64,000 nucleotides of DNA from Sediminibacterium sp. FEMGT703S (GCA_002786355.1 PGCO01000004.1:405297-469296), one strand, 5' to 3'. Shown: positions 17,801 through 26,241, numbered from the stretch's first letter. Notes: a model not told the origin generated them from the sequence alone. Made by a program: numbers and translations.

Positions 17801-18049
17801 GATGCCACTTGGACAAGGTTTAGAGAAATCAATTTTGGATATAATATTACAAGTAATTACTTAAAACAAAAGTTAGGGCTTAGCTCAATTGGTTTAGAAT
17901 TAAGTGGAAGAAACCTGTTTATTATCAGTAAGGTAAATGGATACGATCCTGATGCAAACAATTCAGGTTCTACTTCAGGAAGAGGTGTGGTTTATTTTGT
18001 AAATCCTCCGACTAGGTCATTTTTGTTTACCGTAAAACTCAATTTCTAA
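14804..18049 (+). CDS. SusC/RagA family TonB-linked outer membrane protein
   Basis: 1081 residues from the ATG at 14804, preferred over an upstream TTG because the signal peptide starts here (MKCTTVFKQVLF to PAIAQ). A carboxypeptidase-regulatory-like domain (LKGTVLDDKKIAIAGATIKV) is followed by the plug. The plug carries the SusC-type motifs LAGKSSGVRVSRSSGDPGGG, LIRGQST and WGTRAANGVIIITTKKG. A 22-strand-type barrel ends in FTVKLNF. SusC proteins import oligosaccharides or peptides with a SusD lid. The SusD gene follows 20 bases later, then an SGNH hydrolase and a carboxylate symporter, so the whole is a nutrient-uptake operon. Confidence 0.95.
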   Translation: MKCTTVFKQVLFQILLTLGIILPAIAQNRNLKGTVLDDKKIAIAGATIKVKGENITKVTDNNGNFTIPISGTKKVLVVSFIGYETTEIPLGNEETISVILTTTTNSLDNVVVNALGFETRKDKLGYATNRIGAEAIGNSGEAGLLNALAGKSSGVRVSRSSGDPGGGSQILIRGQSTITRSTDPLIVLDGVPVSGDARGESSGGQIVQQSRLNDINPDDIANVQILKGASAAALWGTRAANGVIIITTKKGSSGSKANISFRSTVSIDQVSAFYDLQETYGQGNNGVWAANAIRTWGDKIANRSGTSDVLNTTGGYFVGNTGNTIFPITTKNSKETFNQKNYDAIFRTGQFLDNSLSISGGDNKSNYFISISDLNQQGVVRNSSDYRRTSFRVNASRQLNNWLNISNKASYILTNSNRLQSGVNNAGLLIGLLRTPPDFDNTDFTGSFYSSPGGAFVADRQRSYRNAVGASTNPGFNNPLWVINSLTNTSRVNRFINSAEINVKPAQWFTFTTRAGIDYFTDQQINYFPYFTANAINGRYDREEYSEFQFNLDLIARATHDFSDKLGGNMVLGFNYNSLKTTGLGGTSLDFILPNGPRDFNNVTPANFSVTDNFLNRLTNAGYTSIGMAWDNQLFVNATGRLEAASTFGQQAKQAFFYPSADIAWQFNQLKSLQNAKWLSFAKVRASMGIVGVQPQAYQTATNFVTRTWQDGLGGALDPALYGTGSYVQSVNRGNPFLRPERKKEVEAGLDLRFFNNKLSVSVSAYQNETVDALISVTQSPASGFNTFYTNAGTIENKGIELDLGYNVLAKNNWNLDLNFNWTRNRNLVTNLGGAGSITLGGTAGVSSRAVEGYPLGVLFSNIFQRDASGNKVLNANGFPTVDPTAVPIGDPNPEWRAAFGFNLKYKKFYLNALMEHSQGGQVINGTEAVLLDYGTSAATGVESVSTKDLRRFNGTTILAGTPFRGNIGNFGGEDVALDQSWYTGPGGWFGNVGELFLEDATWTRFREINFGYNITSNYLKQKLGLSSIGLELSGRNLFIISKVNGYDPDANNSGSTSGRGVVYFVNPPTRSFLFTVKLNF

Positions 18050-18069
18050 TTCCTTCAAACTTAAGTCAA

Positions 18070-19482
18070 ATGAAAAAATATATATACGGCATTGTTTTAT
18101 TCGCCACCCTGTTCACTTCTTGTAATAAATTAGTTGAAGGCATCAATACAGACCCAAATAATCCTGTTGATGCAGATCCGAATACGATGCTTACTAGTGT
18201 GATGGTAGGTAATATGAATATTCAAGAAGGAGATTTAGCACGTTTTGCAGGGATGTGGTCTGGTTATTTTAGAGGGTTTACGCAACAATACCAGAGTTAC
18301 CATCAATATTCAGTTATTGCTAGAAATTTTGATGATTCTTGGAGAATTATCTACTCAGGTGTTTATAAAAATATAAAGCTTTTGAAAGAAAAAGCACTTG
18401 TTGTAAATAATAGAAGAATGATTGGTGTAGCTCAAGTGATTGAAGCCAATTTGTTGGGAACAACCACTGCACTCTGGGGAGATATTCCTTACTCCGAAGC
18501 TGCAGATGATCGGTTTAGTAGTCCAAAGTTTGATGGTCAGGCTGGTGTTTATGCAGCAATTCAAACTTTGTTAGACAGCGCAATAGTCAATTTAAATTCT
18601 TCTGCATTTGTAAGTTTTGCTACTCAGGATATCCATTTTGCAGGAAATATGACAAGGTGGATTCAAACAGCCAATACCTTAAAAGCAAGGTATTTTATGC
18701 ATACCCGTGAATATCAAAAAGCGTTGACTGCTGCACAAGCTGGGATTAGTTCACAAGCCAATAATTTCATGGCACCACATAATGCAACCAATAGAGGTGC
18801 TTTTAATTTGTATTTCCAATTTCTATCCTTAGACAGGCCCAATTGGATTGATGCAACAGGTATGTTTGGGGTAAATATCTTGAATCCAACAAGAACAGGA
18901 AATAGAGCTAATGCAAAAACAGTTGAAAGAGCAAGATGGAATTATTTCTATAATTCTGCTAATAATTTGAATTTTACTGTCAATGGTTTCTTTGGACAAA
19001 GTACTTTTTTCCCTTTAGTTACTTTTGCAGAGAATTTATTGATTTTGGCTGAAGCAGATACAAGATTAAATGGATTCAATGCAGGTCTAAGTAGATTAAA
19101 TGCCTATAGAGCCTATATGAATACGGGTGCTTATATCAATACAACCTATTTAACAACTGGTAATTTTAGATATGATCCTTATGTGGCTGCAGACTTTTTA
19201 GCTGGTGGAATGGAAAATTCAAGTTTACCTAATATTGCACAAGACAGGGCGCTTTTAAGAGAAATCTTGGAAGAAAGATATATTACATTTATCGGTCAAA
19301 TTGAAGGTTTTAATGATTTAAGAAGAACATTTAAGGAAACAGATATCAATGTAAAAGTTCCATTGAATTTTGGGACTAGTTTTCCTCAAAGATTTATTTA
19401 TCCGCAAGTAGAAATTGATGTCAACAAGTCAATACCTTCAGTGTTACCTACCTTATTTGAACCAACACCTATTAACAGATAG
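18070..19482 (+). CDS. SusD/RagB-type outer-membrane nutrient-binding lipoprotein
   Basis: 470 residues with a lipoprotein signal ending at a cysteine in LFTSCNKLVEG. NTDPNNPVDADPNTML and FAGMWSGYFRGFTQQYQ are typical of the SusD-like_2 subfamily. TPR-like helices follow, and the C-terminal part holds LREILEERYITFIGQIEGFNDLRR, a hallmark segment of SusD proteins. It acts as the surface lid that captures ligand for the SusC barrel encoded just upstream. No glycoside hydrolase or protease is encoded beside it to identify the substrate. Confidence 0.93.
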   Translation: MKKYIYGIVLFATLFTSCNKLVEGINTDPNNPVDADPNTMLTSVMVGNMNIQEGDLARFAGMWSGYFRGFTQQYQSYHQYSVIARNFDDSWRIIYSGVYKNIKLLKEKALVVNNRRMIGVAQVIEANLLGTTTALWGDIPYSEAADDRFSSPKFDGQAGVYAAIQTLLDSAIVNLNSSAFVSFATQDIHFAGNMTRWIQTANTLKARYFMHTREYQKALTAAQAGISSQANNFMAPHNATNRGAFNLYFQFLSLDRPNWIDATGMFGVNILNPTRTGNRANAKTVERARWNYFYNSANNLNFTVNGFFGQSTFFPLVTFAENLLILAEADTRLNGFNAGLSRLNAYRAYMNTGAYINTTYLTTGNFRYDPYVAADFLAGGMENSSLPNIAQDRALLREILEERYITFIGQIEGFNDLRRTFKETDINVKVPLNFGTSFPQRFIYPQVEIDVNKSIPSVLPTLFEPTPINR

Positions 19483-19509
19483 TAAGCATTCTATTAACTT
19501 AACAGTCAT

Positions 19510-20247
19510 ATGAAAAAAGGGCTAACGATTTTTCTATTATTTTTTAGTGTATCTGTATTTGCAAAAAATCAAAGAGATACCGTAAGGGTATTATTTGTAG
19601 GCAATAGTTATGTTTACTATAATAATCTTGCTCAAATGATTGGGTTGATAACCGATAGTATGGATACAAAAATAATTTGTAGAAAGTCTACTGTAGGTGG
19701 TGCTAATTTAGGAGAACATTGGAATGGACTGAGGGGACTACAGTCTAAAGAAATTATTGCGAATAGCAAATTTGATATTGTTGTAGTTCAAGATAATAGT
19801 ATGTGGCCCATTCAGCATAAGGATAGCTTATTCTATTTTGGTCAACTGTTTTGCAATTATATTAAATCAAGTGGAGCTAAACCATATTTATACAGTACTT
19901 GGGCGCGTGAAAAAACACCTGAAACTCAATCTCAAATTAGTGAAGCTTACGAATCATTAGCTAAAGACGCAGGAGCAACTGTAGTGCCAGTTGGCGATTC
20001 TTGGGCATTGGCAAGGCAAAAAAATGCTTCAATGAATTTATTTCATACTGACGGATCACACCCTTCGAGTCTTGGAACTTTTTTGATTGCATTAAGCTTT
20101 ATCAAAAAGATTACTGGCACTTTACCTAAAAAATATGCTACCGTGTATAATTATTTTGATCGAGACGGAGAAACCTTTAGGATAATGCAATTAACTAATG
20201 AGGAAATTCAGTTTTGTGTTGCAGTTGTAAATGAAATAGTTCAATAA
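19510..20247 (+). CDS. Exported SGNH/GDSL-like hydrolase
   Basis: 245 residues with an N-terminal signal (MKKGLTIFLLFFSVSVFA). SGNH blocks: FVGNSYVYYNN (block I variant with Ser in GNS), VGGANLGEH, VVVQDNSMWP and, near the end, the catalytic pair in FHTDGSHPSSLG (Asp-x-x-His). Such enzymes are esterases or acetylesterases acting on glycans or lipids. It sits 27 bases after the SusD gene on the same strand, so a role in deacylating the imported substrate is plausible. The substrate is not known. Confidence 0.85.
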   Translation: MKKGLTIFLLFFSVSVFAKNQRDTVRVLFVGNSYVYYNNLAQMIGLITDSMDTKIICRKSTVGGANLGEHWNGLRGLQSKEIIANSKFDIVVVQDNSMWPIQHKDSLFYFGQLFCNYIKSSGAKPYLYSTWAREKTPETQSQISEAYESLAKDAGATVVPVGDSWALARQKNASMNLFHTDGSHPSSLGTFLIALSFIKKITGTLPKKYATVYNYFDRDGETFRIMQLTNEEIQFCVAVVNEIVQ

Positions 20248-20272
20248 TTTTTCTTCATTGTTAATTTGAATC

Positions 20273-21496
20273 ATGGTCAAGAAAATAACTTCTAACCTAA
20301 CATTTTGGGTTTTATTTGCCATCACTGCAGGAATATTATTGGGACATTTTTTTCCTGAGCAGGGTGTGGCTATGCAACCTTTAGGGAAATATTTTATAGA
20401 TATCATTAAGCTTTTTATTAACCCTATTATTTTGTTGACCATTGTTACAGGAATCTGTGGAATGGGAGATTTAAAGAAAGTGGGCAAGGTTGGAGGCAAA
20501 GCCATTTTGTATTTTGAGATAGTTACCACCCTTGCTTTATTAATTGGTTTAGGGGTTGCTTTTTTGTTTGAGCCTGGTTCAGGAGTAAATACTGCTGCAG
20601 TTAACAAGGGAGATATTTCTAAATACAGTGGTGCACCTATTTCTATTTCATGGGTGCAATTTTTTAAAGACAATATCACCATACAGGTTTTATTGTTTGC
20701 CATTCTTGCCGGTATTATCATTAGTAAGTCTTCATTTAAAGATAAGGTTTTAAGAGTGGTTTATTTTAGCTCGAAATATGTATTTAAAGGATTACACTGG
20801 GTGATGAAGTTAGCTCCCATTGGAGCTTTTGGCGGAATGGCTTTTACCATTGGAAAATATGGCGTAGCAACTTTATTGCCACTAGGTAAATTAATGGCTT
20901 GTGTTTATATCACGATGGCATTATTTATTTTCTTGATTTTAGGTGCGGTACTACGCTATTATAAAATCAGTATTTGGAAATTCTTGGGGTATATCAAAAA
21001 TGAACTGCTAATTGTATTGGGAACTTCTTCTTCTGAAGCAGCATTGCCTTCGTTGATGGAGAAGTTAGAGCATATGGGATGCCATAAATCGGTGGTAGGA
21101 TTGGTGGTTCCTGCTGGTTATTCTTTCAATTTAGATGGCACTTCTATTTATTTGTCTATGGCCATTGTTTTTTTGGCCCAGGTATTTGACGTCACCTTAA
21201 ATATGGAACAAATCATTACCATTATAGGTATTCTGATGGTTACTTCAAAAGGGGCTGCTGGTGTTACGGGTAGTGGTTTTATTATTTTGGCTTCTACTCT
21301 TGCTGCCACTAAAGTAATACCTATTGAAGGCTTGGCGCTGTTGTTGGGTGTTGATCGTTTTATGTCTGAAGCCAGGGCCATTACCAATTTTATTGGTAAT
21401 GGCGTAGCTACAATATTTATTGCGAATAATGAGAAAATGTTCGATCGTGGAAGAATGCATAAAGCCTTTCACAAGCACGATATTAATGACTATTAA
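20273..21496 (+). CDS. Dicarboxylate/amino acid:cation symporter (DctA-like)
   Basis: 407-residue inner-membrane transporter of the DAACS family. Diagnostic segments are all present: GTSSSEAALPSLMEKLEHMG (serine-rich reentrant loop), SFNLDGTSIYLSMAIVFLAQ (TM7 region with the NLDGT motif), GVTGSGFIILASTLAA and FMSEARAITNFIGNGVATI. Wording at these sites is closest to C4-dicarboxylate carriers of the DctA group. It follows the SGNH hydrolase by 26 bases and probably belongs to the Sus operon, importing an acid released outside. It converges tightly with the metal-receptor gene, whose stop is adjacent. Confidence 0.92.
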   Translation: MVKKITSNLTFWVLFAITAGILLGHFFPEQGVAMQPLGKYFIDIIKLFINPIILLTIVTGICGMGDLKKVGKVGGKAILYFEIVTTLALLIGLGVAFLFEPGSGVNTAAVNKGDISKYSGAPISISWVQFFKDNITIQVLLFAILAGIIISKSSFKDKVLRVVYFSSKYVFKGLHWVMKLAPIGAFGGMAFTIGKYGVATLLPLGKLMACVYITMALFIFLILGAVLRYYKISIWKFLGYIKNELLIVLGTSSSEAALPSLMEKLEHMGCHKSVVGLVVPAGYSFNLDGTSIYLSMAIVFLAQVFDVTLNMEQIITIIGILMVTSKGAAGVTGSGFIILASTLAATKVIPIEGLALLLGVDRFMSEARAITNFIGNGVATIFIANNEKMFDRGRMHKAFHKHDINDY

Positions 21497-24055
21497 CTAT
21501 TTCAATCTCACTCTCCAACCCGCGTATAACATTCTTCCGTTAATGGGTCCCCAAACTAAGGAAGCATCAAAGTAAGGACCGAATGGATTGGCGGCAGATA
21601 CAATCACTCCTTGCTGAAAAAAGTTCGTAATGTTCTCTGCACCTATATAAAAATCCATGGATTTATTTTTTCCTACGGTCTTACTGATTTGTGCAGCCAT
21701 TAAATAAAAGTCGGGAGAAATTGCTTCTCGCTGAAATTGAATGGGATTACTCAGGGTAGACGGAATTCTTTTTTGGCCATTGTAAGTGATGGTATAATTG
21801 AATTTCCAATTATTGCCTGTTGTATAGTCCAAACTTAAGAAGGCTCTATGTTGAGATACAAATGGTCTTTGTAATAATTCATTACCGTAAGTTGTTTTAA
21901 CATCAAAAAAGCGATAAGCCATTTTAACTTCTAGTTGACTAATCGGTTCCATGTTTAACTCTGTTTGAAAACTATTGGAGTAGGATTTCCCTTTCAAATT
22001 GTAAAAGCGAATTTCATTGGTGGTTTCCAAATCAGTTACTACTTGATTGGTAAAATCGTTTCTAAAAAAGTCGATTGCTAAACTCGCTTTTCTGTTGAAT
22101 AGTCTAAAGGATTGATCAAAGCTTATACCTCTGTTCCAAGCAATTTCTGGATCTAGTCCGTACGCTTTTCCTATGCCTGCACCAATGATATTTAGTTGTC
22201 TTGCACTTACGAGTATGCCTGTATTCTCTGCAAAAATATTAGCTGTTCTTTGTCCTCTTCCTGCACTGATTCTAAAAATGCTCCCTTTAAATGGTTCGTA
22301 ACGTATATGCAATCTTGGTGTTAGGAATGCCCCAAATAAATTATTATGATCTGCTCTGATACCCGCTACCATACTCAGTTTTTCTGATGCAGTATAAGTG
22401 TATTCAAAGAATCCTCCCGCAACTGTTTCTGTTCTTAAGAAATTAGTCGTGTTAAATAATTCATTGTAATTATCATGTTGTAAACTCAATCCTGTTCTAA
22501 ACTTATGATTGGTGTTGCCAATAATACTCTGGTAAATCAAATTGCTGTAAAAGCTTTTTTGATTCGCATTGTAAATGGTTTTGCCAAAATAGGATTTTTG
22601 ATCATGGTTAATAGCGGCAATTTGTAATCCAATACTCTTGTAAACTTTTTGTGGAAATACGTAACCGATTTTTGCAAAACCCTCGTAACGATTGGTATTG
22701 ATGCCTAAACCATAAATACTATTCGAATTTTGGTGTTGCTTAGGGTCAAAATTGGTTTGCCCACCAATTTTATTATCCTTCATTACTTTAATCCCGAATT
22801 GTGCCATCCAACCTTTTGAATCATTGTATTGGTATCTGTTTACCATACTGAACTGATTACCCGTGGGTAAATCTCTAAATCCGTCTTTATTAAAATCGAT
22901 ATTATTATTGTTTAAAAAATTATCATGCAACAATAATCCTGCAGACCATTTTTCACTCAATTTGGTTTGGAGATTTAAATTTAAATCGGTCTTTCCAAAT
23001 TCATTAATGTATATATTGGCCAATAGTCTTTCTCCTACTGCTGGTTTTTTTAATTCCACGTTAATTTGTCCTGCAATGCTTTCAAATCCATTCGCAACCG
23101 ATCCTACTCCCTTTGTTAATTGAATTGATTCAATCCATGGTCCTGCTATTGAGTTAAGTCCTAGCGGAGTGGCTAATCCCCTTGGGCCTGGTAAATTTTC
23201 TACGGTGAGTTGAGTATAGTTGCCGCTTAGGCCCAATAACTGTATTTGCTTTGATCCGGTTACCGCATCGTTATAAGATACGTCTACTGAAGGATTGGTT
23301 TCAAAGCTTTCACTCAAATTACAGCATGCTGCTTTCAATAATTCTTTAGCAGTCATGATTTCTGAGCGTATGGGGCTAATAGTACTGATAAAACTTGATC
23401 TGCGCGTATTGGTTACCGTTACGTTTTGCAATTGTTGATTGTCTGCTAAAATCACTTTTAGGGTAGACGGATTTTCCACAGTAAATGTGTCTGATTTGTA
23501 GCCTATATAACTGATGATTAATTTATTTGAACTGGTTGTCATTGGTATATTAAAATATCCAAGGCTATCAGTAAGTACTCCTCTTTCTGTATTTAACCAT
23601 TTAATGGATGCTTGGTACAATGGATTGAATTGTCCTTTTTTATCGGCTTCCAATACGATTCCTCTTACTTCGTCGGTATTGATATTTTCTGCATCGTGAG
23701 CTTTTTTGTTTTCATCGCGATAATGACAACACTCGGGTAGTTCGTTGTACACATTATCTTTTGCTTTCTTATTAAGTAAGTCGTGTCCTGCTTCTACAAT
23801 TCTGGTTTTGATTTTATTGATAGTAACAAGTGCAGGAAAATAATGAAGGGTCAACATTTTTGAAGCAATATCCCAATCTGCTTTTTGAACCCCTTTTCCT
23901 TTAGCTGCTTCTTCAATTCTTTCCTTACACATTTCGCAGGCACCTTCTACTCTAAACTGTATGGTGGTTGCACTGGTGTCTTTTGTTTGTGCGGTTACGG
24001 CATTGGTAGTTATCAATAATAGTAATGCCAATAACCCGTATATATTTTTTTTCAT
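21497..24055 (-). CDS. TonB-dependent receptor with N-terminal heavy-metal (HMA) domain
   Basis: 852 residues. Signal peptide to about residue 23. An HMA-type metal-binding domain follows (residues ~30-95, GACEMC with Cys40-x-x-Cys43). Then come a carboxypeptidase-regulatory-like domain (~120-205), a plug (NLSESFETNPSVDVSYNDA, then KGVGSVANGFESIAGQINVE) and a barrel ending WRVRLK. A further CC pair lies in ELPECCHYRDE and another in KAACCNLSE. The design points to outer-membrane uptake or sensing of a metal, probably copper. It is the last gene of a minus-strand metal cluster, after a two-domain metal-binding protein and a HYC_CC_PP protein. Confidence 0.92.
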   Translation of the reverse strand: MKKNIYGLLALLLLITTNAVTAQTKDTSATTIQFRVEGACEMCKERIEEAAKGKGVQKADWDIASKMLTLHYFPALVTINKIKTRIVEAGHDLLNKKAKDNVYNELPECCHYRDENKKAHDAENINTDEVRGIVLEADKKGQFNPLYQASIKWLNTERGVLTDSLGYFNIPMTTSSNKLIISYIGYKSDTFTVENPSTLKVILADNQQLQNVTVTNTRRSSFISTISPIRSEIMTAKELLKAACCNLSESFETNPSVDVSYNDAVTGSKQIQLLGLSGNYTQLTVENLPGPRGLATPLGLNSIAGPWIESIQLTKGVGSVANGFESIAGQINVELKKPAVGERLLANIYINEFGKTDLNLNLQTKLSEKWSAGLLLHDNFLNNNNIDFNKDGFRDLPTGNQFSMVNRYQYNDSKGWMAQFGIKVMKDNKIGGQTNFDPKQHQNSNSIYGLGINTNRYEGFAKIGYVFPQKVYKSIGLQIAAINHDQKSYFGKTIYNANQKSFYSNLIYQSIIGNTNHKFRTGLSLQHDNYNELFNTTNFLRTETVAGGFFEYTYTASEKLSMVAGIRADHNNLFGAFLTPRLHIRYEPFKGSIFRISAGRGQRTANIFAENTGILVSARQLNIIGAGIGKAYGLDPEIAWNRGISFDQSFRLFNRKASLAIDFFRNDFTNQVVTDLETTNEIRFYNLKGKSYSNSFQTELNMEPISQLEVKMAYRFFDVKTTYGNELLQRPFVSQHRAFLSLDYTTGNNWKFNYTITYNGQKRIPSTLSNPIQFQREAISPDFYLMAAQISKTVGKNKSMDFYIGAENITNFFQQGVIVSAANPFGPYFDASLVWGPINGRMLYAGWRVRLK

Positions 24056-24067
24056 CTTCTTCTATTT

Positions 24068-24104
24068 TAAAAATTTCCTGACACAATTTCTTGTGTCAGG
24101 AAAT
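24068..24104 (-). terminator. Strong hairpin between two metal-cluster genes
   Basis: A perfect 14-bp stem (ATTTCCTGACACAA / TTGTGTCAGGAAAT) with a four-base loop lies after the stop of the metal-binding protein gene. On the minus strand it is followed by five T residues, so it can act as a terminator or attenuator that lowers expression of the receptor relative to the upstream genes. Confidence 0.7.
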
Positions 24105-24110
24105 AATGAA

Positions 24111-24401
24111 TTAATGCTTGCTATGAGCAGGCTTAACTTCTTTTAAAGCCATACCGCATTTGCTGCATTTTGCATCTTTTTTAGTACTGGTAATATCTGC
24201 ATGCATTGGGCATACATATTGTTTTGCCAGTGATAATGCCATTTTGCATTTGCTGCATTTGTCTTTTTCTGTTCCAGTAATTTCTGGATGCATTGGGCAA
24301 GAATGGGTAGCTTTTGTACTGTCCTGTTTGGGTTCAGTTTGTTGTGCATAGGTAGCAAGGCTTAAGAAACCTGCTAATACTAGCATGATGGTTTTTTTCA
24401 T
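24111..24401 (-). CDS. Exported protein with two heavy-metal-binding (HMBD) modules
   Basis: 96 residues from the ATG at 24401, where the signal peptide MKKTIMLVLAGFLSLATYAQ begins; an in-frame ATG at 24449 would bury the signal. Two repeats of the CPMH module follow. The first is CPMHPEI ending CSKCKMAL, the second CPMHADI ending CSKCGMAL. A histidine-rich tail (PAHSKH) closes the protein. These modules bind Cu or similar ions and are common near copper efflux systems. It probably acts as a periplasmic metal buffer for the neighbouring receptor. Confidence 0.88.
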   Translation of the reverse strand: MKKTIMLVLAGFLSLATYAQQTEPKQDSTKATHSCPMHPEITGTEKDKCSKCKMALSLAKQYVCPMHADITSTKKDAKCSKCGMALKEVKPAHSKH

Positions 24402-24497
24402 GTTGGTTTGATTTATGTTTAATAAAGAAGATGCGGTATGAAAACGCAAATAGATACTACATGAGGATATGTAGTATCAAACTAAGATACAAGGGTA

Positions 24498-24884
24498 TCA
24501 GATTCTGTAATTACAATAAAATTGATAGAGCAGTATACTAGTTTGCAGTGGCGGCGGGTTGCTTTGTGGCACTGCGATTGCATCTTTGTAAGTAACCAAT
24601 TGGTTGATCGAATAGAAACTAGTGGTATTCGTATGCAACTCAATAGAAGGCGTACTAGTCAAACCAGTTTTTGCAAAATGGGTATCCTGTGATTTAACAA
24701 ACTTCACTTTGGTTTTGCAGCAATTTTTCATTTTATGGCTCATGCCACAACTACTTTCTTCTACGGCTGCGTAGCTGATGGTAGTAGACTTGAGTTGATT
24801 GCAACAATAGAACTGCTTGATGCTAACTCCAATACTGGCAGCAGCATAAACGCAGAACAATAGTATTAATCCAAGTCTTTTCAC
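24498..24884 (-). CDS. HYC_CC_PP family protein
   Basis: 128 residues with an N-terminal signal or anchor (MKRLGLILLFCVYAAASIGV). The pattern naming the family is visible in variant form: FYCCNQLKS near residue 26, MKNCCKTKVKFV near 53, then a proline run NPPPLQTSILL and a final FYCNYRI. The paired cysteines suggest metal binding. These proteins occur in Bacteroidota beside metal-type TonB receptors, as here; the biochemical role is not established. It is the first gene of the minus-strand metal cluster. Confidence 0.8.
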   Translation of the reverse strand: MKRLGLILLFCVYAAASIGVSIKQFYCCNQLKSTTISYAAVEESSCGMSHKMKNCCKTKVKFVKSQDTHFAKTGLTSTPSIELHTNTTSFYSINQLVTYKDAIAVPQSNPPPLQTSILLYQFYCNYRI

Positions 24885-24956
24885 CTTGCAAAGGTAAGGA
24901 GCATTTCAATTTTGGGCTTGTTTTAAATGTTAAATCCAACCTTTATCTTCGTGGTT

Positions 24957-25661
24957 ATGGGCCAAAAAAAACTCATCCGATTCGAAGCAATTAAATCTTT
25001 TCCTAATGTATTGGAGTATCCACAGGATATGAAAGGCAAATGGGCTTCTTTTTTTAAGAATGATCATCCAATTACCCTTGAATTGGCCTGTGGCAAAGGG
25101 GAATATGCGGTTGGTTTGGGTAGAATGTATCGGGAAAGGAACTTTATTGGTATCGATATTAAGGGAAACCGTATTTGGCGTGGAGCTAAAACAGCTATTG
25201 ATGAGGGATTAAATAATGTTGGATTTATCAGATCGCATATTGATAAAATCACCGATTATTTTGAACCGGGTGAAGTGGCAGAAATCTGGATAACCTTCCC
25301 TGATCCACAATTAAGGGGGTCTCGATTCAAAAAGAGGCTTACGCATCCGAGGTTTCTGCGCTTGTACCAGACCATCTTGCAAAGCGGCGGCTTAGTTCAC
25401 CTCAAAACCGATAGCCCTGACCTATATCAATTTACTTTAACGGTAATCAACTTATTCGAGCTTAATTTGTTAGAAAGCTCTGATAATGTTTATGCCGCAG
25501 GTGCTGTTAAACCAGAACTGCAAATTAAAACACATTATGAGGGTTTGGATATTGCTGGTAGCAACAGGATTCATTATTGTTGTTTTAAAGTAGATAAGCC
25601 CATTCCTATTGAAAAAGATGACGTTTTAAAACAATTGATAAGTGAACAAGGAACTGATTGA
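24957..25661 (+). CDS. trmB: tRNA (guanine-46-N7)-methyltransferase
   Basis: SAM-dependent enzyme that makes m7G46 in the tRNA variable loop. From the ATG at 24957 it is 234 residues; an upstream GTTAAA-side start would add ten residues not seen in the family. Motifs: LELACGKGEYAVGLG (SAM loop), FIGIDIKGNRIWRGAKTA, RSHIDKI and the signature ITFPDPQLRGSRFKKRLTHP. It is followed by a DUF5522 gene that overlaps its end by 20 bases, so the two are translated together. Confidence 0.93.
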   Translation: MGQKKLIRFEAIKSFPNVLEYPQDMKGKWASFFKNDHPITLELACGKGEYAVGLGRMYRERNFIGIDIKGNRIWRGAKTAIDEGLNNVGFIRSHIDKITDYFEPGEVAEIWITFPDPQLRGSRFKKRLTHPRFLRLYQTILQSGGLVHLKTDSPDLYQFTLTVINLFELNLLESSDNVYAAGAVKPELQIKTHYEGLDIAGSNRIHYCCFKVDKPIPIEKDDVLKQLISEQGTD

Positions 25662-25833
25662 GGGAAAAGATTTTTATTATGATGATAAAGGCTACATGGT
25701 ATTTACTGCCGAGTACCACTTAAATAAAGGTCACTGTTGTGGATATGGTTGTAGGCATTGTCCTTATGATTATGATTGTGTTCCTGAACCAAAGCGTTCT
25801 GCTTTATTAGAAGAAAAATCGAATCCTAATTAG
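25642..25833 (+). CDS. DUF5522 small cysteine protein
   Basis: 63 residues starting at GTG 25642 inside the end of trmB. The core KGHCCGYGCRHCPYDYDC has closely spaced cysteines and a histidine that would bind Zn or an Fe-S cluster. The first half (DFYYDDKGYMVFTAEYHL) is a short beta-rich lead-in. The family is widespread in Bacteroidota and of unknown function. The 20-base overlap with trmB implies translational coupling and perhaps a tRNA-related role. The start is uncertain, but the cysteine core is clear. Confidence 0.85.
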   Translation: MNKELIEGKDFYYDDKGYMVFTAEYHLNKGHCCGYGCRHCPYDYDCVPEPKRSALLEEKSNPN

Positions 25834-25864
25834 CTTTTCAAAAGGCTTTTATGCTACTTATCAT

Positions 25865-26239
25865 ATGAAGAAGTCGGCTGAAAAATTAAAAAGTATTTTA
25901 CCCAGTGGTGTTCAAGAACCTTCATTTTTTGAACAAGTATTTGAAGTCGCTAAATTAATTCCTAAAGGAAGAGTAACTTCTTATGGTGCTATTGCCAATT
26001 TCTTAGGCACTAAAATGAGCGCTAGAATGGTGGGTTGGGCAATGAATGCGGCTCATTCAATGCCAGCCATTCCTGCCCATAGGGTAGTGAATAGAAAAGG
26101 GTTACTCTCTGGGAAAATGCATTTTGCTACTCCTACTCAAATGGAAGAATTATTGGCTAAAGAAAAAGTTAAAGTAGTAGCTGATCAAGTGGTTGACTTC
26201 GAAAAAATATTCTGGGACCCTGCTGTAGAATTATCTTAA
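25865..26239 (+). CDS. Alkyltransferase-like (ATL) DNA-binding protein
   Basis: 124 residues of the O6-alkylguanine-DNA alkyltransferase DNA-binding fold: FFEQVFEVAKLIPKGRVTSY, then ARMVGWAMNAAH. The active-site PCHR of methyltransferases is PAHR here (Ala71 in place of the reactive Cys), which defines ATL proteins. They bind O6-alkylguanine lesions without repairing them and hand them to nucleotide excision repair. The N-terminal domain of full Ogt/Ada enzymes is absent, as usual for ATLs. The gene stands between DUF5522 and comB on the same strand. Confidence 0.88.
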   Translation: MKKSAEKLKSILPSGVQEPSFFEQVFEVAKLIPKGRVTSYGAIANFLGTKMSARMVGWAMNAAHSMPAIPAHRVVNRKGLLSGKMHFATPTQMEELLAKEKVKVVADQVVDFEKIFWDPAVELS

Positions 26240-26241
26240 AC

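Noticed and set aside
20191..20721. Minus-strand frame overlapping the symporter gene
   Set aside because: Antisense of a well-recognised transporter; no motif and no start context.
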